The notes beneath the pieces are model-generated. The model searched no databases, was not told where the DNA came from, and was given only the letters and a program-made list of their open reading frames with translations. From Chimonanthus salicifolius (lineage: Eukaryota; Streptophyta; Magnoliopsida; Laurales; Calycanthaceae), in NCBI GenBank assembly GCA_013350335.1, contig CM023542.1, positions 4,580,025 through 4,644,024 of the forward strand: 64,000 nt of DNA. Reading direction: 5' to 3'. A program made the translations under genes and the position numbers. This document shows, piece by piece, positions 49,195-60,970 of this stretch (positions within the stretch are counted from its first letter, which is position 1; every line of letters starts with the position of its first letter).

Positions 49195-49305
49195 TATTTT
49201 TATTTTTTTTTCGGTACGACAGTGGAAGAGTAAAATCAAGAATACCTTAAAATTCGTATCAGATTATACAAAATATCTGTGGGAGGATTGCTGGCCATAT
49301 TAATA
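49195..49305. mobile_element. Right-end fragment of the same Mutator-type family
   Basis: TCAGATTATACAAAATATCT then GGAGGATTGCTGGCC matches the right terminus of the 34003 and 45472 elements. The left end was not found. Confidence 0.5.
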
Positions 49306-49689
49306 ATATATTAATAGTAAAAATATCATCAAGAAATGACTACCAATAATGAAATACACAATAACTTTTTGATGATCAAAGTTTTTAGATTAATGTTTAG
49401 AATACATGTAAGCCTCTTTATCCACACACTCAATAATTTTACATAAAGTTATCTTCTACAATAGAGAGAAAATCGAACTCAAAAACTCATTAACCAACAC
49501 TCATAGGAAAAAATAGAAAAATATTTTTTATTGTACATCGAATGATTAATTATTGATTTTTTTTCTAATATTTCAAAAAACAACGAATAATTTTCTTTTA
49601 CCTTTTAATTAGGGTGTAATCTGCAACTTATGTACAATTTTTAAGTTAATGAGTCCTCTCATCTCTCAAATCTTCATTACCTCTCTCTC

Positions 49690-50240
49690 TCTCCTGTAAA
49701 CCAAGTCTTTAATAAATGCGTTTGAAGATGGAAGACGACGTGAAAATTCAAAGTTGTAACCCGTGTGCGTGTAGCGCGTGGCAAAAATGCGGTCATCGTT
49801 TCTAATCTCTCAGGCCTCAGTTTCGACTCCCAAGTGGGGGCAATAAAAGAAGAAAGGATTGTGACCTCCGACGTCGGAAGAGACCGGCGGTATGGGTATG
49901 GGCGGTGGGCCGACTTTGGAAATGGCAGTGGAATCTTTTGTCGTTTTCTTTTACTATATGAAAGTGTCTCATTTGCTTTCCAAGTTCCAGGAAGAAGAAT
50001 CCAATACTGAGATGCCCTGCTCTGCTCTGCCCACTCTCCTCCACTCCTACCACTGAAATCGCAACTCAGATTCACCAATCACATTAATTAATGGATGTCT
50101 TTATTTGATGGATGGCTGTTCGGTAGCCAACAGTGATTCCCCCTCCATCACCTTTACTCTTCTTCTGTATCCATTCCAATCCACGGCAGCAAATGGTGGC
50201 CGCTTTGATGCAACTCTCCCAATCCCATCACATCATAAGC
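49690..50240. other. GC-richer island without a recognised gene
   Basis: Clearly higher GC than the surroundings, with CpG-containing text such as CTCCGACGTCGGAAGAGACC. Open frames on both strands are short and match no family I know. It could be an eroded promoter or exon, or a captured fragment. Confidence 0.35.
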
Positions 50241-52084
50241 CAGCATATCTTTTAAGAAAATTTGATTTTTTGAAAGTGTGATTTTTATATTTATTCGCAC
50301 AAAATTTTCTGCAAATCTGATTTCCAGGATCAAGTTTTTTTTTTTTTTTTTAAACGGTCAAAATTATCTTCCTACTGTGATGCATTGAGAAATGTTTTTT
50401 TAAAATAAAAATAAAAATTCATGAACCACACGGAGAGAAATGATCAAATGAATTTAAAATGATTAGATTGTAGGCGTGCCTACCCTGATCAATTTGTTTA
50501 ACAAGTTAAAACAACTCAATTAAGTTTAAATGAGTTGTTCAATTTGACTCATTTACTAATGTATTAACTCAAATAAGATCAAATTGATACAATCGATGAT
50601 TTACAAAATAGGTGATATAACAGTTTCAAACCCATTTAATTGAATCTAGACGATTTGAGCAAATCACTGGGGTCAATGCAAATTTTCCTATTTATTAGAT
50701 GCTTAACCCAACCTAGTTTGTGCCTAACTTAATATATTTATAAATGAGTTGGTCTAAGTCTGCAAACCTGAAATTGACTTATCTAATCCCTAACAACTAA
50801 ATTAGGGTTGCAGCCGAGGTGAGTCACACCAAGTTTTGTGCAAACCCAAACCCATGTCAAAATTGCAATTAAAGGGCCCAAGTCCGGATATGGACCCATA
50901 TCCAACTTGACCCAATATGTTCAAACCTAAGCTTAGACCCTTTTTTTTTTAAAGAGCCTAAGTCCAATTTCAAAACTTGAAATGCATATGTAGCTTTAAT
51001 TGGGCTTTGGTTTTTTTTTTTTTTTTTTGCCTAAAGTAGATTTGCTTGTGTTATTTTATAAAAAAAATATAAACATAAATTATATATTACAAAAAATTCT
51101 GTTTTTACACAAGTAATTGAATAAAATTAGGTTTTATAAAATTTGGTTCAAATTTAGGTTTTTGAGTCAAACCTATGCTTTCTTTCACTAGGTCAGATTC
51201 GATTCTTGTTCAACTTGAAACCATTTTTTTTTTTTTTCATGTAGACTCCAATTAAATAGAGTCCAAATTGTAACCTTAACTTAAATGAGTTATACTAACC
51301 AAATTTAAGAAAATTAACCTTATCTTCAGTCCATTTATTAAATGGTTGACTCAATCCGAGTTGTATCTATACAGAGTTTAAAACTGATTTGAGAATGTAT
51401 TAATATCAAGCCTTAATAAGTTATTTAGAAAAAGATCTCATCAAAGTTTTTTTTTTTCTATAAAACACTTGGCCCCTTTTGTAGTCATTTTGCTCTAATA
51501 GGGTAAAACTCATGTTATATAATTAAGACATTCCATGTGGAGGAATTGGAGCCTTTAAAGAGGTGCCACAAATTATGTTGACAAAGAATTGTATGATTTG
51601 TGGACCCACCATGTTCATGCTGTACTCCTTGTCGTAATAATGTAAAGATAGCTGTCCTAAAGTCCAAACCCATTATTACTAAAAAAAATTAGAAAATAGT
51701 CGAGACCATTAAATGTACCCATGGTTCATTTTAGTAAATTCAAAAAAATTAGGGTGCACAAGGTGAGGAAATCAGCTATATTGGTAAACTGAGTCATTTA
51801 ATTTATACTGAAAAATAAACAATTGTAACTCATTAAATATTTTATATAAAAGGTTGGGGTTGAATGTCTATAGTCTTTCAAGATCAATAATTTAATTTAT
51901 AATGAGGAAACGAATAAATGATTTGTCATTTTAAAATTATTATTTTACAGTCTTTTGATTGGTGGTCTAAAAATATTTTATTAACTCATTAAATCATTTT
52001 CTTTTACATCGGTTGGAGTCGGATTTTTAGATTAGATCAAAGGAAAGGAGGAAGTTATTAAAAATTGTGATAATACTTTATTAT
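50241..52084. other. Unassigned DNA upstream of the RDUF-like gene
   Basis: AT-rich with several poly-T runs (50335, 51010, 51220). Text such as CAACTTGACCCAATATG near 50910 resembles the ACCCGA repeats. No gene. Confidence 0.4.
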
Positions 52085-52210
52085 TGAGATATTAGGTAAA
52101 ATCTAATCGGGTTCTTTGGCGGGCCTGAAAAAGAGAGAAATGAAAGAAAGGAGAAAAGTAAAAGTGAAGAGGGCGTTGAGGACACGCATTATGACCAAAG
52201 CACGCGTCTC
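52085..52210 (+). promoter_or_regulatory. Probable RDUF-like gene promoter
   Basis: This lies directly upstream of the CT-rich leader. No convincing TATA box is seen. ACGCGTCTCC at about 52202 resembles the ABA coupling element CE3 (ACGCGTGTCC), with one difference, which would fit the ABA link of this family; a chance match is quite possible. Confidence 0.3.
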
Positions 52211-53244
52211 CGCCATTCATTCATTTCCCCTCTCTCCCTCTCTCGAGTCCAAACCATTTTCTTCAAGCGCTTTTTCTTGCCCAAACCGATTTCCAGTGCC
52301 AGAGGTTTTCGCCTATTTTTAGGGTAATTCCCCTTTTTCTTCTTCTCTTGCATCAAATTCCACGGTTTCTCTGCTCGAGAAGGGGATTATTTCGAGGTTT
52401 TAGGCTTCCCCTTCTCGGACCCAACAACCTTCCGGAACAACAGACGGAGACTTCTTCATTTGCCACAAGAAAGAAGCATAAACCTCTATTTTATAAAAAG
52501 GGATCTTTTTATCCTTCCGATTCTACGCTGCACTTCTTCATTTGTTCAGATCGAGAAGCCATCTGGAACAAAGATTGGTTTTTTCTTCAGTTTTCTTCTT
52601 ATTTGCTCTGTGGTTCTTGATTTGTTCAGATATTTTGAAGAAGTGATTGAATCGTTTGGGTATTTTCTTCTGATAAGCTGCTGTAGTTTTTGATCTGTTC
52701 CGATCCAGAAGGCATTTGAAGGAAAGCTTGGATTTTTGGGTCTTCTTTCTTTCGATTCGCAGCTGCGGTTCTCAATTTCTTCGTATTGGAAAGGTATTTC
52801 AAGGGAAGATTTATTTTGCGCATTATCTTCTGATAGACTACTCTGGTAATTGATTAGTTCAGATTCTTGGCTGTGGTTCTTCAATTGTTTAGATCGGGAA
52901 GGTATTTGAAAGGAACATTTGTGTTTTTAGACTTTCCACCTCATTTACGGTTGCGGTTCTTCATTTCTTCTGTTACGGAAGGTATTCGAAGGAAAAATTG
53001 GATTTCTACAGTTCCTTTGTTCTGTTAGTTGGATGCTTGAAGCGATTCTAAGGTTCTTTTGTCCGAGATAAGAAAGAGATCTTTCTTTCCTCTTGTTTCC
53101 TGAGGAAGACATTCAATTGTAGTTATCAGATCAGGAAGAAATTCACCGAAAGGTTGGATTTTTACGATTCTTTTGCTTTCTCTGGGTGGAACTTGAAGGA
53201 AAGATTAAATTTGTTGGTATTCATTGGCACGAAGTGATATCTTC
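52210..53244 (+). promoter_or_regulatory. RDUF-like gene 5' leader built of diverged tandem repeats
   Basis: A CT-rich stretch (52227-52245) suggests a start site near 52210-52230. From about 52533 to 53020 a unit of the form GGTTCTTCATTTGTTCAGAT ... GGAAGGTATTTGAAGG ... TTGGATTTTT recurs at about 52533, 52613, 52685, 52765, 52873 and 52953. Several units contain AAG|GTATTT, which resembles a plant 5' splice site, so a leader intron is possible. A short upstream ORF begins at the ATG in TTGGATGCTTGAAG near 53034. Confidence 0.55.
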
Positions 53245-54375
53245 ATGATGGCAACGGGTTCTTCTTACTGGTGCTACCGCTGCAGCCGTTTTATTAGGGT
53301 TTGGGCTCAGGACAATGTTGTCTGCCCTGATTGTGAAGGTGGATTTATAGAAGAGATTGACAACCCTCCTCCACAATCTGCCTCCCGTCGCAGCTTCCCT
53401 CCAGCCGCCATGTACATGCTTGGAAACGGCTCAAACTCAGATCGAAGTGCCAGTAATATTGGTTTCCGCCCCATCCGGCGCAACGGTGGGGACCGCTCTC
53501 CATTCAATCCTGTGATTGTTCTCCGAGGGCCTGCTGATGGTGGCGGGACAGATGTTGGCGGGGAGAGGAGCAACTTTGAGCTTTATTATGATGATGGTGC
53601 TGGATCTGGCCTCCGACCATTGCCCTCAAGCATGTCAGATTTCTTGATGGGTTCTGGATTCGACCGGCTTCTTGATCAACTGGCACAGATTGAAGTCAAT
53701 GGCGTTGGGCGGTGTGAGCATCCTCCGGCGTCGAAGGCTGCTGTGGAGTCCATGCCTACTGTTGAGATTATTAATGGCCACATTGCTGCAGAGTCTCATT
53801 GTGCGGTGTGCATGGAGCCATTTGAGCTTGGCTCAGAAGCACGAGAAATGCCGTGCAAGCACATCTACCATTCAGATTGCATATTACCTTGGCTTTCTCT
53901 CCGGAATTCATGCCCAGTTTGCAGGTATGAATTGCCTACTGATGTCCGTGGAAGGAATTCACCAGAATCAGACAGATCTGCTGGGGATCAGTCTCCAGCT
54001 GTGGCTGAGGAAGACACAGTTGGGCTGACAATATGGAGGCTTCCTGGTGGGGGGTTTGCTGTTGGGAGATTTTCTGGTGGCGGACGTGCTGGGGAACGGG
54101 AGTTGCCCGTTGTGTATACAGAGATGGATGGGGGTTTCAATACTGGTGCCAGCATCCCGAGAAGAATCTCTTGGACATCGAGGGGGAGTCGATCTAGACA
54201 GAGTGGGGGGATTGGTCGAGTGCTTCGTAATTTCTTCTCCTTCTTTGGGCGGCTTCGAACTTCGCCTTCTTCTCGGTCAAATTCAGATTCTGTGTCTCGC
54301 CTATCTCGGTCAACACATTCTGTTTTCAGTAGACGATCACGTCAACATGCTGCGGCATGGGCTTTGGATGATTAG
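53245..54375 (+). CDS. RDUF: RING-H2 E3 ubiquitin ligase with zinc ribbon and DUF1117 (RDUF1/2-like)
   Basis: Likely ubiquitin-protein ligase; Arabidopsis RDUF1/2 act in ABA and drought responses (family knowledge). The single coding exon gives 376 residues, slightly short of the roughly 400 usual. Order: zinc ribbon (C10-x2-C13, C27-x2-C30 around SYWCYRCSRFIRVW), Ser/Gly/Pro-rich linker, RING-H2 at 186-226 (C186, C189, C204, H206, H209, C212, C223, C226; all ligands present), then a basic Ser/Arg-rich DUF1117 tail with RRISWTSRGSRS and a Phe-rich NFFSFFG segment, ending AAWALDD. The frame is open upstream to a TTG at 53224, but a plant would start at ATG. The two candidates are 53245 and 53248; the second has the better context (A at -3, G at +4). 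No membrane segment or signal peptide is evident. Coding GC is well above the flanks. Identity is confident; the RDUF subtype rests on the DUF1117-like tail. Confidence 0.95.
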   Translation: MMATGSSYWCYRCSRFIRVWAQDNVVCPDCEGGFIEEIDNPPPQSASRRSFPPAAMYMLGNGSNSDRSASNIGFRPIRRNGGDRSPFNPVIVLRGPADGGGTDVGGERSNFELYYDDGAGSGLRPLPSSMSDFLMGSGFDRLLDQLAQIEVNGVGRCEHPPASKAAVESMPTVEIINGHIAAESHCAVCMEPFELGSEAREMPCKHIYHSDCILPWLSLRNSCPVCRYELPTDVRGRNSPESDRSAGDQSPAVAEEDTVGLTIWRLPGGGFAVGRFSGGGRAGERELPVVYTEMDGGFNTGASIPRRISWTSRGSRSRQSGGIGRVLRNFFSFFGRLRTSPSSRSNSDSVSRLSRSTHSVFSRRSRQHAAAWALDD

Positions 54376-54600
54376 GAAAAAAATGAACTTACAACAGTAA
54401 TTGAGAAGAAAGTGAAAGGCATCTCTTTCTCATTTGAGTTTCCTTTTTGATCTTTGAATCTGCTATTTACAAGAGAGAGGAAAATCTGTATGAGGCATGT
54501 TTCTTTAATTTCTTTTGTAAATATCAACTACAGCAATGTATGAAGAAAGAAGAATTGCAGGATTTCCTGATTTAATTTCTTAGTCGAGAAGGCACTTCAT
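54376..54600 (+). other. RDUF-like gene 3'UTR region
   Basis: T-rich sequence after the TAG/TAA region with TTTGTAAAT (about 54514) and AATGTATG upstream elements typical of plant polyadenylation zones. No AATAAA hexamer is obvious, and the end is uncertain. Confidence 0.35.
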
Positions 54601-54844
54601 GAATAGGAGAATTCTCTTTTGCTCTCTGTTGGTTTGAGTCTTTAATAACTGCAGTTCTCTTATCAAGAAGTAGATCCAAGGGAGAAGCTGCTTTAATGGA
54701 GATGGGTATGGCCGTTGGAAATTAAGGTACATTCGGAAATGTACTGTGCCTTGTCTGCATATCACATGCTCTGAACATTAGTTGATTTTAGTGTACTCTT
54801 TTGTATGGAGGTTTCTTTCCTTTCATTGATTGTGGTCGCTTCAA

Positions 54845-55012
54845 ACAGGTAGCTCAGTTGATTTGAATTCTAGGAATAAGACAAGAGGTCTTGAGTTTTA
54901 CTCCTTTTGTAGTAACCTGATACACAAGTCTTGTAGGTGGTTTCATGTATCCATGAGATTAGTCTCGTCTCCATATGTGGTGGGGATACTCATGTTATTA
55001 AAAAAAGAAAAT
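54845..55012 (+). mobile_element. Second SINE-like element
   Basis: AGGTAGCTCAGTTGATTTG (A-box-like) and AAGAGGTCTTGAGTTTTACT (degenerate B box), then a body ending TCATGTTATTAAAAAAAGAA. It resembles tRNA-derived plant SINEs but differs in body from the other copies in the window. Confidence 0.5.
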
Positions 55013-55836
55013 TTATTTGTAATTTTCTTCCTGTACACATGATCGATGTGGGAATGTTGGAACTGTCTGGTTGCTCGATTTCAATCACTTGTTGTGAAAT
55101 GTAATGACTTCATCTTTTTTTCCACTACCACCATCCCCACCGCCAACTGAATGTATTTGAGGTCATGTGAGTTCTACTGCAGTGATCTCCTTTTATGGTT
55201 TCAGGCTAGGTGTCATATTTAATGACTATATTCACTGCGCCTGATCTCCTCAAATGGTCCCTTAAAGGATAGAGCCTGGTTTTCCTTTATGTTTCCCATT
55301 CCATACATGATCCATATAGGAATATGGGTTTCATCTAGATGAGCCTATATTTGGTTGAATGTGGTTGATCTTTTACTGGTAGAACATAATGTTACTGAGT
55401 TTTGTTAGCTGTCAGATTCTTAGATTGAACATGGGTGGTGTGAAATTTTTTGTTAGGTTATGTGATTGGTTAGAAAATTTTAACCCTTCTTCTACTTCCT
55501 TGTATACCAATTAATTGTTCTCCAATGTGGATTTTCTGTCGATCATTTCAGAGAAGGATCCTGCTTACCCATTGTCCTTGCTGCTTCTGATGGTAATTGT
55601 ACATTTCAACCATTTCAAATCTCATACATGCTGTGATGGACATTACAACCTTTTCAGAATATGTTATGATCGGTTTTTCACCTTTGTACCTCATCAATCC
55701 TTTGATTTACATCACAATTCATTCCATTTCAGTTCTGAAAAATTCCCATTCTGGTGGGGGCTCAATGGTGGGTGCAGGTACCATCGATAATGCAATGATT
55801 TACTACATGTTTTGTAGGCATAATTGATCCTGTTCC

Positions 55837-55965
55837 TCATTGCTTTATATTCTCATTATGATTCATCCCTTTGATCTTCTTCGTTGCTTCTTTATATTCT
55901 CATTATGATTCATCCCTTTGATCTTCCTCGTTGCTTCTTTATATTCTCATTATGATTCATCCCCC
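55837..55965. repeat. 47-bp tandem repeat, about 2.8 copies
   Basis: Units begin TTTATATTCTCATTATGATT at 55844, 55891 and 55938 and are nearly identical, downstream of the RDUF-like gene. Confidence 0.85.
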
Positions 55966-58452
55966 CTTCTTTATTCTTCTTTGCTTCTTTGATATACAAC
56001 CGATTCCATTTTAACCATGTAAAATTGGCTGAGCTCCATGGGAATATTCTCAACAATTCCGAAAAGGGTCTTGCATGCCTGTTGATGTTCCATTGTAATT
56101 TCGTCTCGTTCTTATCCTCTTGGCTCTGATTTCCTATCTCAATTCTTTTGATTTCAGCCTCAATGGGTTCCCATTCTATCCATTGGTAGGGCATAGTGGT
56201 GGGTAAGTACCATTGGTCATGTTACTATTTTGGTGTGCACCACTGGGTACATGGCATTCCATGCATATCATTTGATACCTGTTATTATCTAATCTCTTTT
56301 GCTTTGGGTTTCCAGTATGATTCATGTCTCTGTTTATTCTTAATTATGTCCTGAAAATTTCTATTCACTTTTTTCCGTTTCAGTATTTGCAAGCTCTTGT
56401 TCCTAATTCCTTAAGACCATACCACTGGATGATCGGTCCTTCAGGATCATGGACCCATGGAAGCAATTTTGACCTGCGACCTTAACACCTACAAATATTG
56501 TTTCGAATCTTAGATTTACTTTTCTAATCATAAAGTGAAAACAAGTCATTGCAGTCAGACTTTCATTTCCATGTTTTTTATGCCTCATTGAGAAAATTTT
56601 GGAGAAGTGGGTTGCGTGGTTGGTCTTATCTACTGCTCCTTTGGGATTGGAAGTCCTAAATTCCTTGTATAAGTCATGGAGTGATGACCTTTTGGCAGTG
56701 GACCTTGAGAACTTATCTCAGTTTTTTAGAAGTAAGGTTGGATGATGGATTACCACTCATGTAGTCTCAACGATTTCAACTAAAGACTCAAGAGACCTCA
56801 AGAGGTAATCTTAGGTCTTAACGTAGAATTCCAGTTTCAACATTTTTTTTTCAAGTTGTGCAGTTAAATACGAAACACTTAACTCGATCCAAATTTAGAA
56901 GACCGAATATGACATTCTCTTTCTGGTTGGCATTTTCTGAGGCTTTCAATGAAGTATGGAAAGGCATGTTGGTAGAACTGAAGAATGGGAGAGATCAAAG
57001 AAAATCATATATAACAGTGAAATGATCAGTGCGTACTGGCATCATGGTATTATCTCGTACACTTAGATATAGGGTAGTGAGAAGTCTCTTGGATAGGTCT
57101 TGAACATTTAGTTTGTCAAAATCATCTTCATTGAATCAATCAAGTCATCCTTTTTAAACTTTGCACAATTTGATTAATTAAATTTTTTCAATCTATAAAC
57201 TTTACCGCTTTTAAAAACATGACTTGATTGTTTAATTGGAGTGATTTTTGATAGATCTCATACTTAATCAAAGATCTATTCAGCAAATCATCGCAACCTC
57301 ATTTAATGGACCTCATGTGTAGCATAAAATACAAGGGTGCTGGTGACAAGCAAGTAGTAAAGAGCCTTGTCATGTACCTTTCGTTGGAAGTCCATGTGCT
57401 CATGCTCAGTCTCAACTGGAGACTTTAGCATGTCAACTTTGACCCACAGGACGTGTCTTGTTTGTGACTAGTTGTGAGTCATGGGGTCACTTGAGGCTAC
57501 ATGAATGGTTTGCCATGATTCAAATGAAAATGGACAGGTTGTCGTAGTTGCGAAAGGAAGTGACTGAGGAACAAAGGATCCTCCCAGTGCTGGACAAACA
57601 ACTTCACATGCTGCTGTAAAGCCTTTGTGGTGCCGACATCCATCATGCCTAGAATCCCATGACCTCAATGGTTATGAGCCTGGTGGTCTGAGGCCAACCA
57701 ATGTAGGTGAAGAGAGAAATGTGCCCAACCCCAGTATGGGGCCTTGCAAACAAGAGAAAATATCTGAGAGACAAACAGAGGGCTTGCCAATTCATCCATT
57801 TGTGTCTATTCAACTGGAGAAAGTGAATCTCCAAAAGAAAAGAAAATAGGCAGAAGTTCTTACTTTAAGTTCTGCTACCTCTGAGAAGACAGGCAGAAGT
57901 TCTGTATGTGTTAAGCTCTTACTTTAAGTTCTCTTTTGTTCAAAAACAGCCAGAGAACAACTCCTACCACATGACATGGATATTATGCATTCACTTTCCC
58001 GATACCCAATGCTCACTTACTTTTGTTAGACCTATATTCCCATTCCAAGCTATATTTTCTGCAGGCTGGGCACTTCAGGCTCAAGGTCAAGTGGGCCAAC
58101 TACCCATCCCCATAAGGAAAATTACATGGCACAATCTACAGGGAAGAAAGACACATCTTATTCATGTAATTCACGAGCAATGCTCTATTCCTGGGAAGAT
58201 TCAGCTACTAAAACCTTCACCCGCATGGTTGAACCACCTCGTCAAAATAATGACTGGGTTTTGAAGATGATAAAATATTTAACAGTTTCTTAAGTCCATT
58301 AAGTATAAACTGGTTAAGCCATCTTTTTATGTCTTTGGGCCTGGACCATTATAGCCTACATTAGAATTTAAATAATCTGGGCCTACTATATCTGTCTGCT
58401 GCTGCTGTTTCTGCTGCCAATGACTGGCTGTAACCTTCACAACAACAATAGC

Positions 58453-59414
58453 ATGTGAAATGTTGGAAATGGATAATAGATTTATTCATTAATTACTAAT
58501 TTATACAAATAAATCAATGACAAAATAAACTCAAATTCTAATTAAATCGTATCTCTATCAAGTAGAGATTAACTCAAACTCTAACTAAGATTGTCATAAA
58601 TCTTCTAATCCTAATCCTAACATGCCCCTTCAAACTTAAGTGGTGCTACCACTTGAGTTTGAAATTATTGAACTGGATAATTGATAACTAGATATCCAAG
58701 GACGGTAAGCCAAGAACAAAATTAATGTGCCATGTGTATAGAGAAAACTGCAGATGAGTAACCACTAGGGATAGATCAACGCTCTCTAGTACATGAGATC
58801 GACAAATTCAAATAATCTCGATGGCTGGAACCACGATCAAAGACAGATGAAAACAAATCCACATCAGAAACAGACATGTAACTCAAATTGGGCTACAAAT
58901 AGATACACAAGCCTTGACAATGAGGGGTGAAGACGCGTTAAGAATGACAGCTAGAGCTTCTAGCTGATGGCGGACATGATGACATTGGCGACAACAATCA
59001 ACTAGACCAATGCAGTGACAAGACAGAGAATCAAACAGTATGTTGCACAGAAACAATGGGGATCTCGGAGCAATGGGTGGCCTAATGGATTCTGAACAGA
59101 TCAGGGATTGGGCATGAAAGGAGGTGGCCAAGCAAGGAGAACAGGGGCTTCGAGTGGTGGGTAATGAAGGGTTTATTTCAGGCGGCAATAAATAACAGAG
59201 CGGAACAGAACAGAAGACTGAGAAGACAGAACAGGTGTGAGTGAAATGTTGGAAACAGATAATAGTCTCATTCACTGATTACTAATTTATACAAATACAT
59301 CAATGACGAGATAAACTTAAACTCTAATTAAATCTTATTTCTCAAGTAGAGATTTTTTACTCAAATTCTAATAAAAACTATCACAAATCTTCTAATTCTA
59401 ATCTATCCTAACAG
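58453..59414 (-). mobile_element. Short non-autonomous LTR retroelement
   Basis: Direct repeats of about 170 bp: 58453-58622 and 59238-59414, both TGAAATGTTGGAAA ... AATTACTAATTTATACAAAT ... CCTAACA on the plus strand (TGTTAGGAT ... on the minus strand). The 615-bp interior has a purine tract AGTTTGAAGGGGCA next to the 58622 boundary on the minus strand, a polypurine tract for minus orientation. There are no gag/pol motifs and no flanking 5-bp duplication. Confidence 0.7.
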
Positions 59415-60232
59415 AGCAGTAGTATTAGCAGTGATAATGATATTAACAATATTAATTTCAACATAAATACTTGTTAATGTATAAGTTAGGCAACGTAGAT
59501 TTTGCATTTGGGATTGAATCATGGATAATGAATTATATTAGCCATCATGCTTTAAGCTAAAAAAAAGGAGATCACTTTCAGCTTTTGTTAATCTTGGGTA
59601 AATCATGGTTAGGGTCCCTGACAAGACATTTCATCGTACTGTGTTTTTGGGTGTGATTTGGTTGAGCCTCAATACCCTTTAGTTGGTCCTCTACATCATT
59701 AAGTTTGTAGATTTCTATCTTCATGGAAAAGAGTTTTCTGAGATCTAGACCATAATTTAAAATTTTGAAAAATTTGGTCAAGTCGATCCGATTTGTGGAG
59801 TGAAAAAACTGACTTTAAGTTATTTGACTTGATAGATTTATAAATCTGAGTTTCAATTTCCAAACCATGGTTTAGACCCATGTCTTTCATTTTGAGCTGG
59901 GCCCTGATTTAGATATCATCTGGTACATGTGCTGACATGAGAAATTTACAAGATTTTTTAGGAGTACATTGGCTCTGTCCAAAATTTAAAACATTGATTG
60001 AGTTTTTGGCGCCTCTCAGTAAGAGAAATATGTTGGGAGTGGACTCACTTAGGTTCATAAATTGAGCCCACTTGTGTGCGACCTATTTAGTTAGGATAAT
60101 TGGGTATTTCTTTTATATTTCTTGTCCCATACTCTTTGTCTCTAAATTTCTTCTCCACCTAATTTATAGGTGTGTAGGCTAGTGGCATGAATTTTCTCTC
60201 CCCTTCATACCTAGCATATCAAGTGTCATTTG
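59415..60232. other. Unassigned intergenic DNA
   Basis: AT-rich, no recognised element. Confidence 0.45.
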
Positions 60233-60244
60233 ATGGAATGAACA

Positions 60245-60369
60245 ATTTTTTTTTTTGAATGATTAATATATTAATAGAAAAGAAAGCACCAGAGGTGTCA
60301 ATATAAAAAGAAAAGAGGAAAAACTAAAAAACAAACAATCACACATCCCCACGCAACAACAAAGTGTTA
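60245..60369 (-). mobile_element. LINE 3'-end tail with 12-bp duplication
   Basis: Poly-T then ATTAATAGAAAAGAAAGCAC and CAGAGGTGTCAAT. The perfect 12-bp duplication ATGGAATGAACA (60233-60244 and 60370-60381) proves a target-primed insertion of only 125 bp. Confidence 0.75.
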
Positions 60370-60598
60370 ATGGAATGAACATTTTTGATGTCACAAGCTT
60401 TTTCTTTTATTAACACCTAATGCATCTACGAAGCATGAGATGACATAAGTTTTCTCTCAGATTGGCACCTAACCCATCCATGGTGTATGTGGTGGCACAA
60501 ACATATTTTCCACTGACACTTAGCCATCATGTGTCATAGGGTGACATGAGCTTTATCTCCCATTGACATCAAGCCATAATACAACATAGGGTGAGATG

Positions 60599-60970
60599 CA
60601 AGGGTGCAAAAAACGCCCCGGCCGATATGATTCTCTTTCATCTTTTTTTTTTTTTAAATATTGGTATTATTTTATTATTTTATTTTTTTATTAAAAAATA
60701 TAAAAAACCAAAAAATAAAACTGTTCAAAAAAAAAAAAAATTGAAAACGTAAATATCGGTCTAGGCCCATCACCGTTTTGATTTTTTTTTTTTAAATACC
60801 GATATAAATCATTTCTGCTAATATCGGGCCGATATATATCGCCGATATATATCGCTGATATATCAGCCATATCTGTCGAGAAATGGGTTGTACGGTCGAT
60901 ACAATACGTATTGGCCGATATTACACGGCTGTTAACAATCGATATGTATCGGTCGATATTTGTACCCCTG
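60599..60970. mobile_element. ATATCGGCCGATA hAT MITE, copy 4
   Basis: Starts CAAGGGTGCAAAAAACGCC and ends ATTTGTACCCCTG. The 8-bp duplication GTGAGATG lies at 60591-60598 and 60971-60978. Many GATATATATCG palindromes are present. Confidence 0.88.

Larger units (their letters stand above)
54601..58452. other. Unassigned DNA downstream of the RDUF-like gene
   Basis: Contains the SINE-like element (54845) and the 47-bp repeat (55837). 57360-58260 is less AT-rich with small open frames of no known family. No gene supported. Confidence 0.4.

Noticed and set aside
53224..53244. Seven extra residues (TTG start) for the RING gene
   Set aside because: A TTG start is not expected in a plant nuclear gene, and two ATGs follow at 53245 and 53248.
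58883..59275. 130-residue Cys/Ser-rich minus-strand frame
   Set aside because: It lies inside the short LTR element, overlaps an LTR and has no gag or pol motif.
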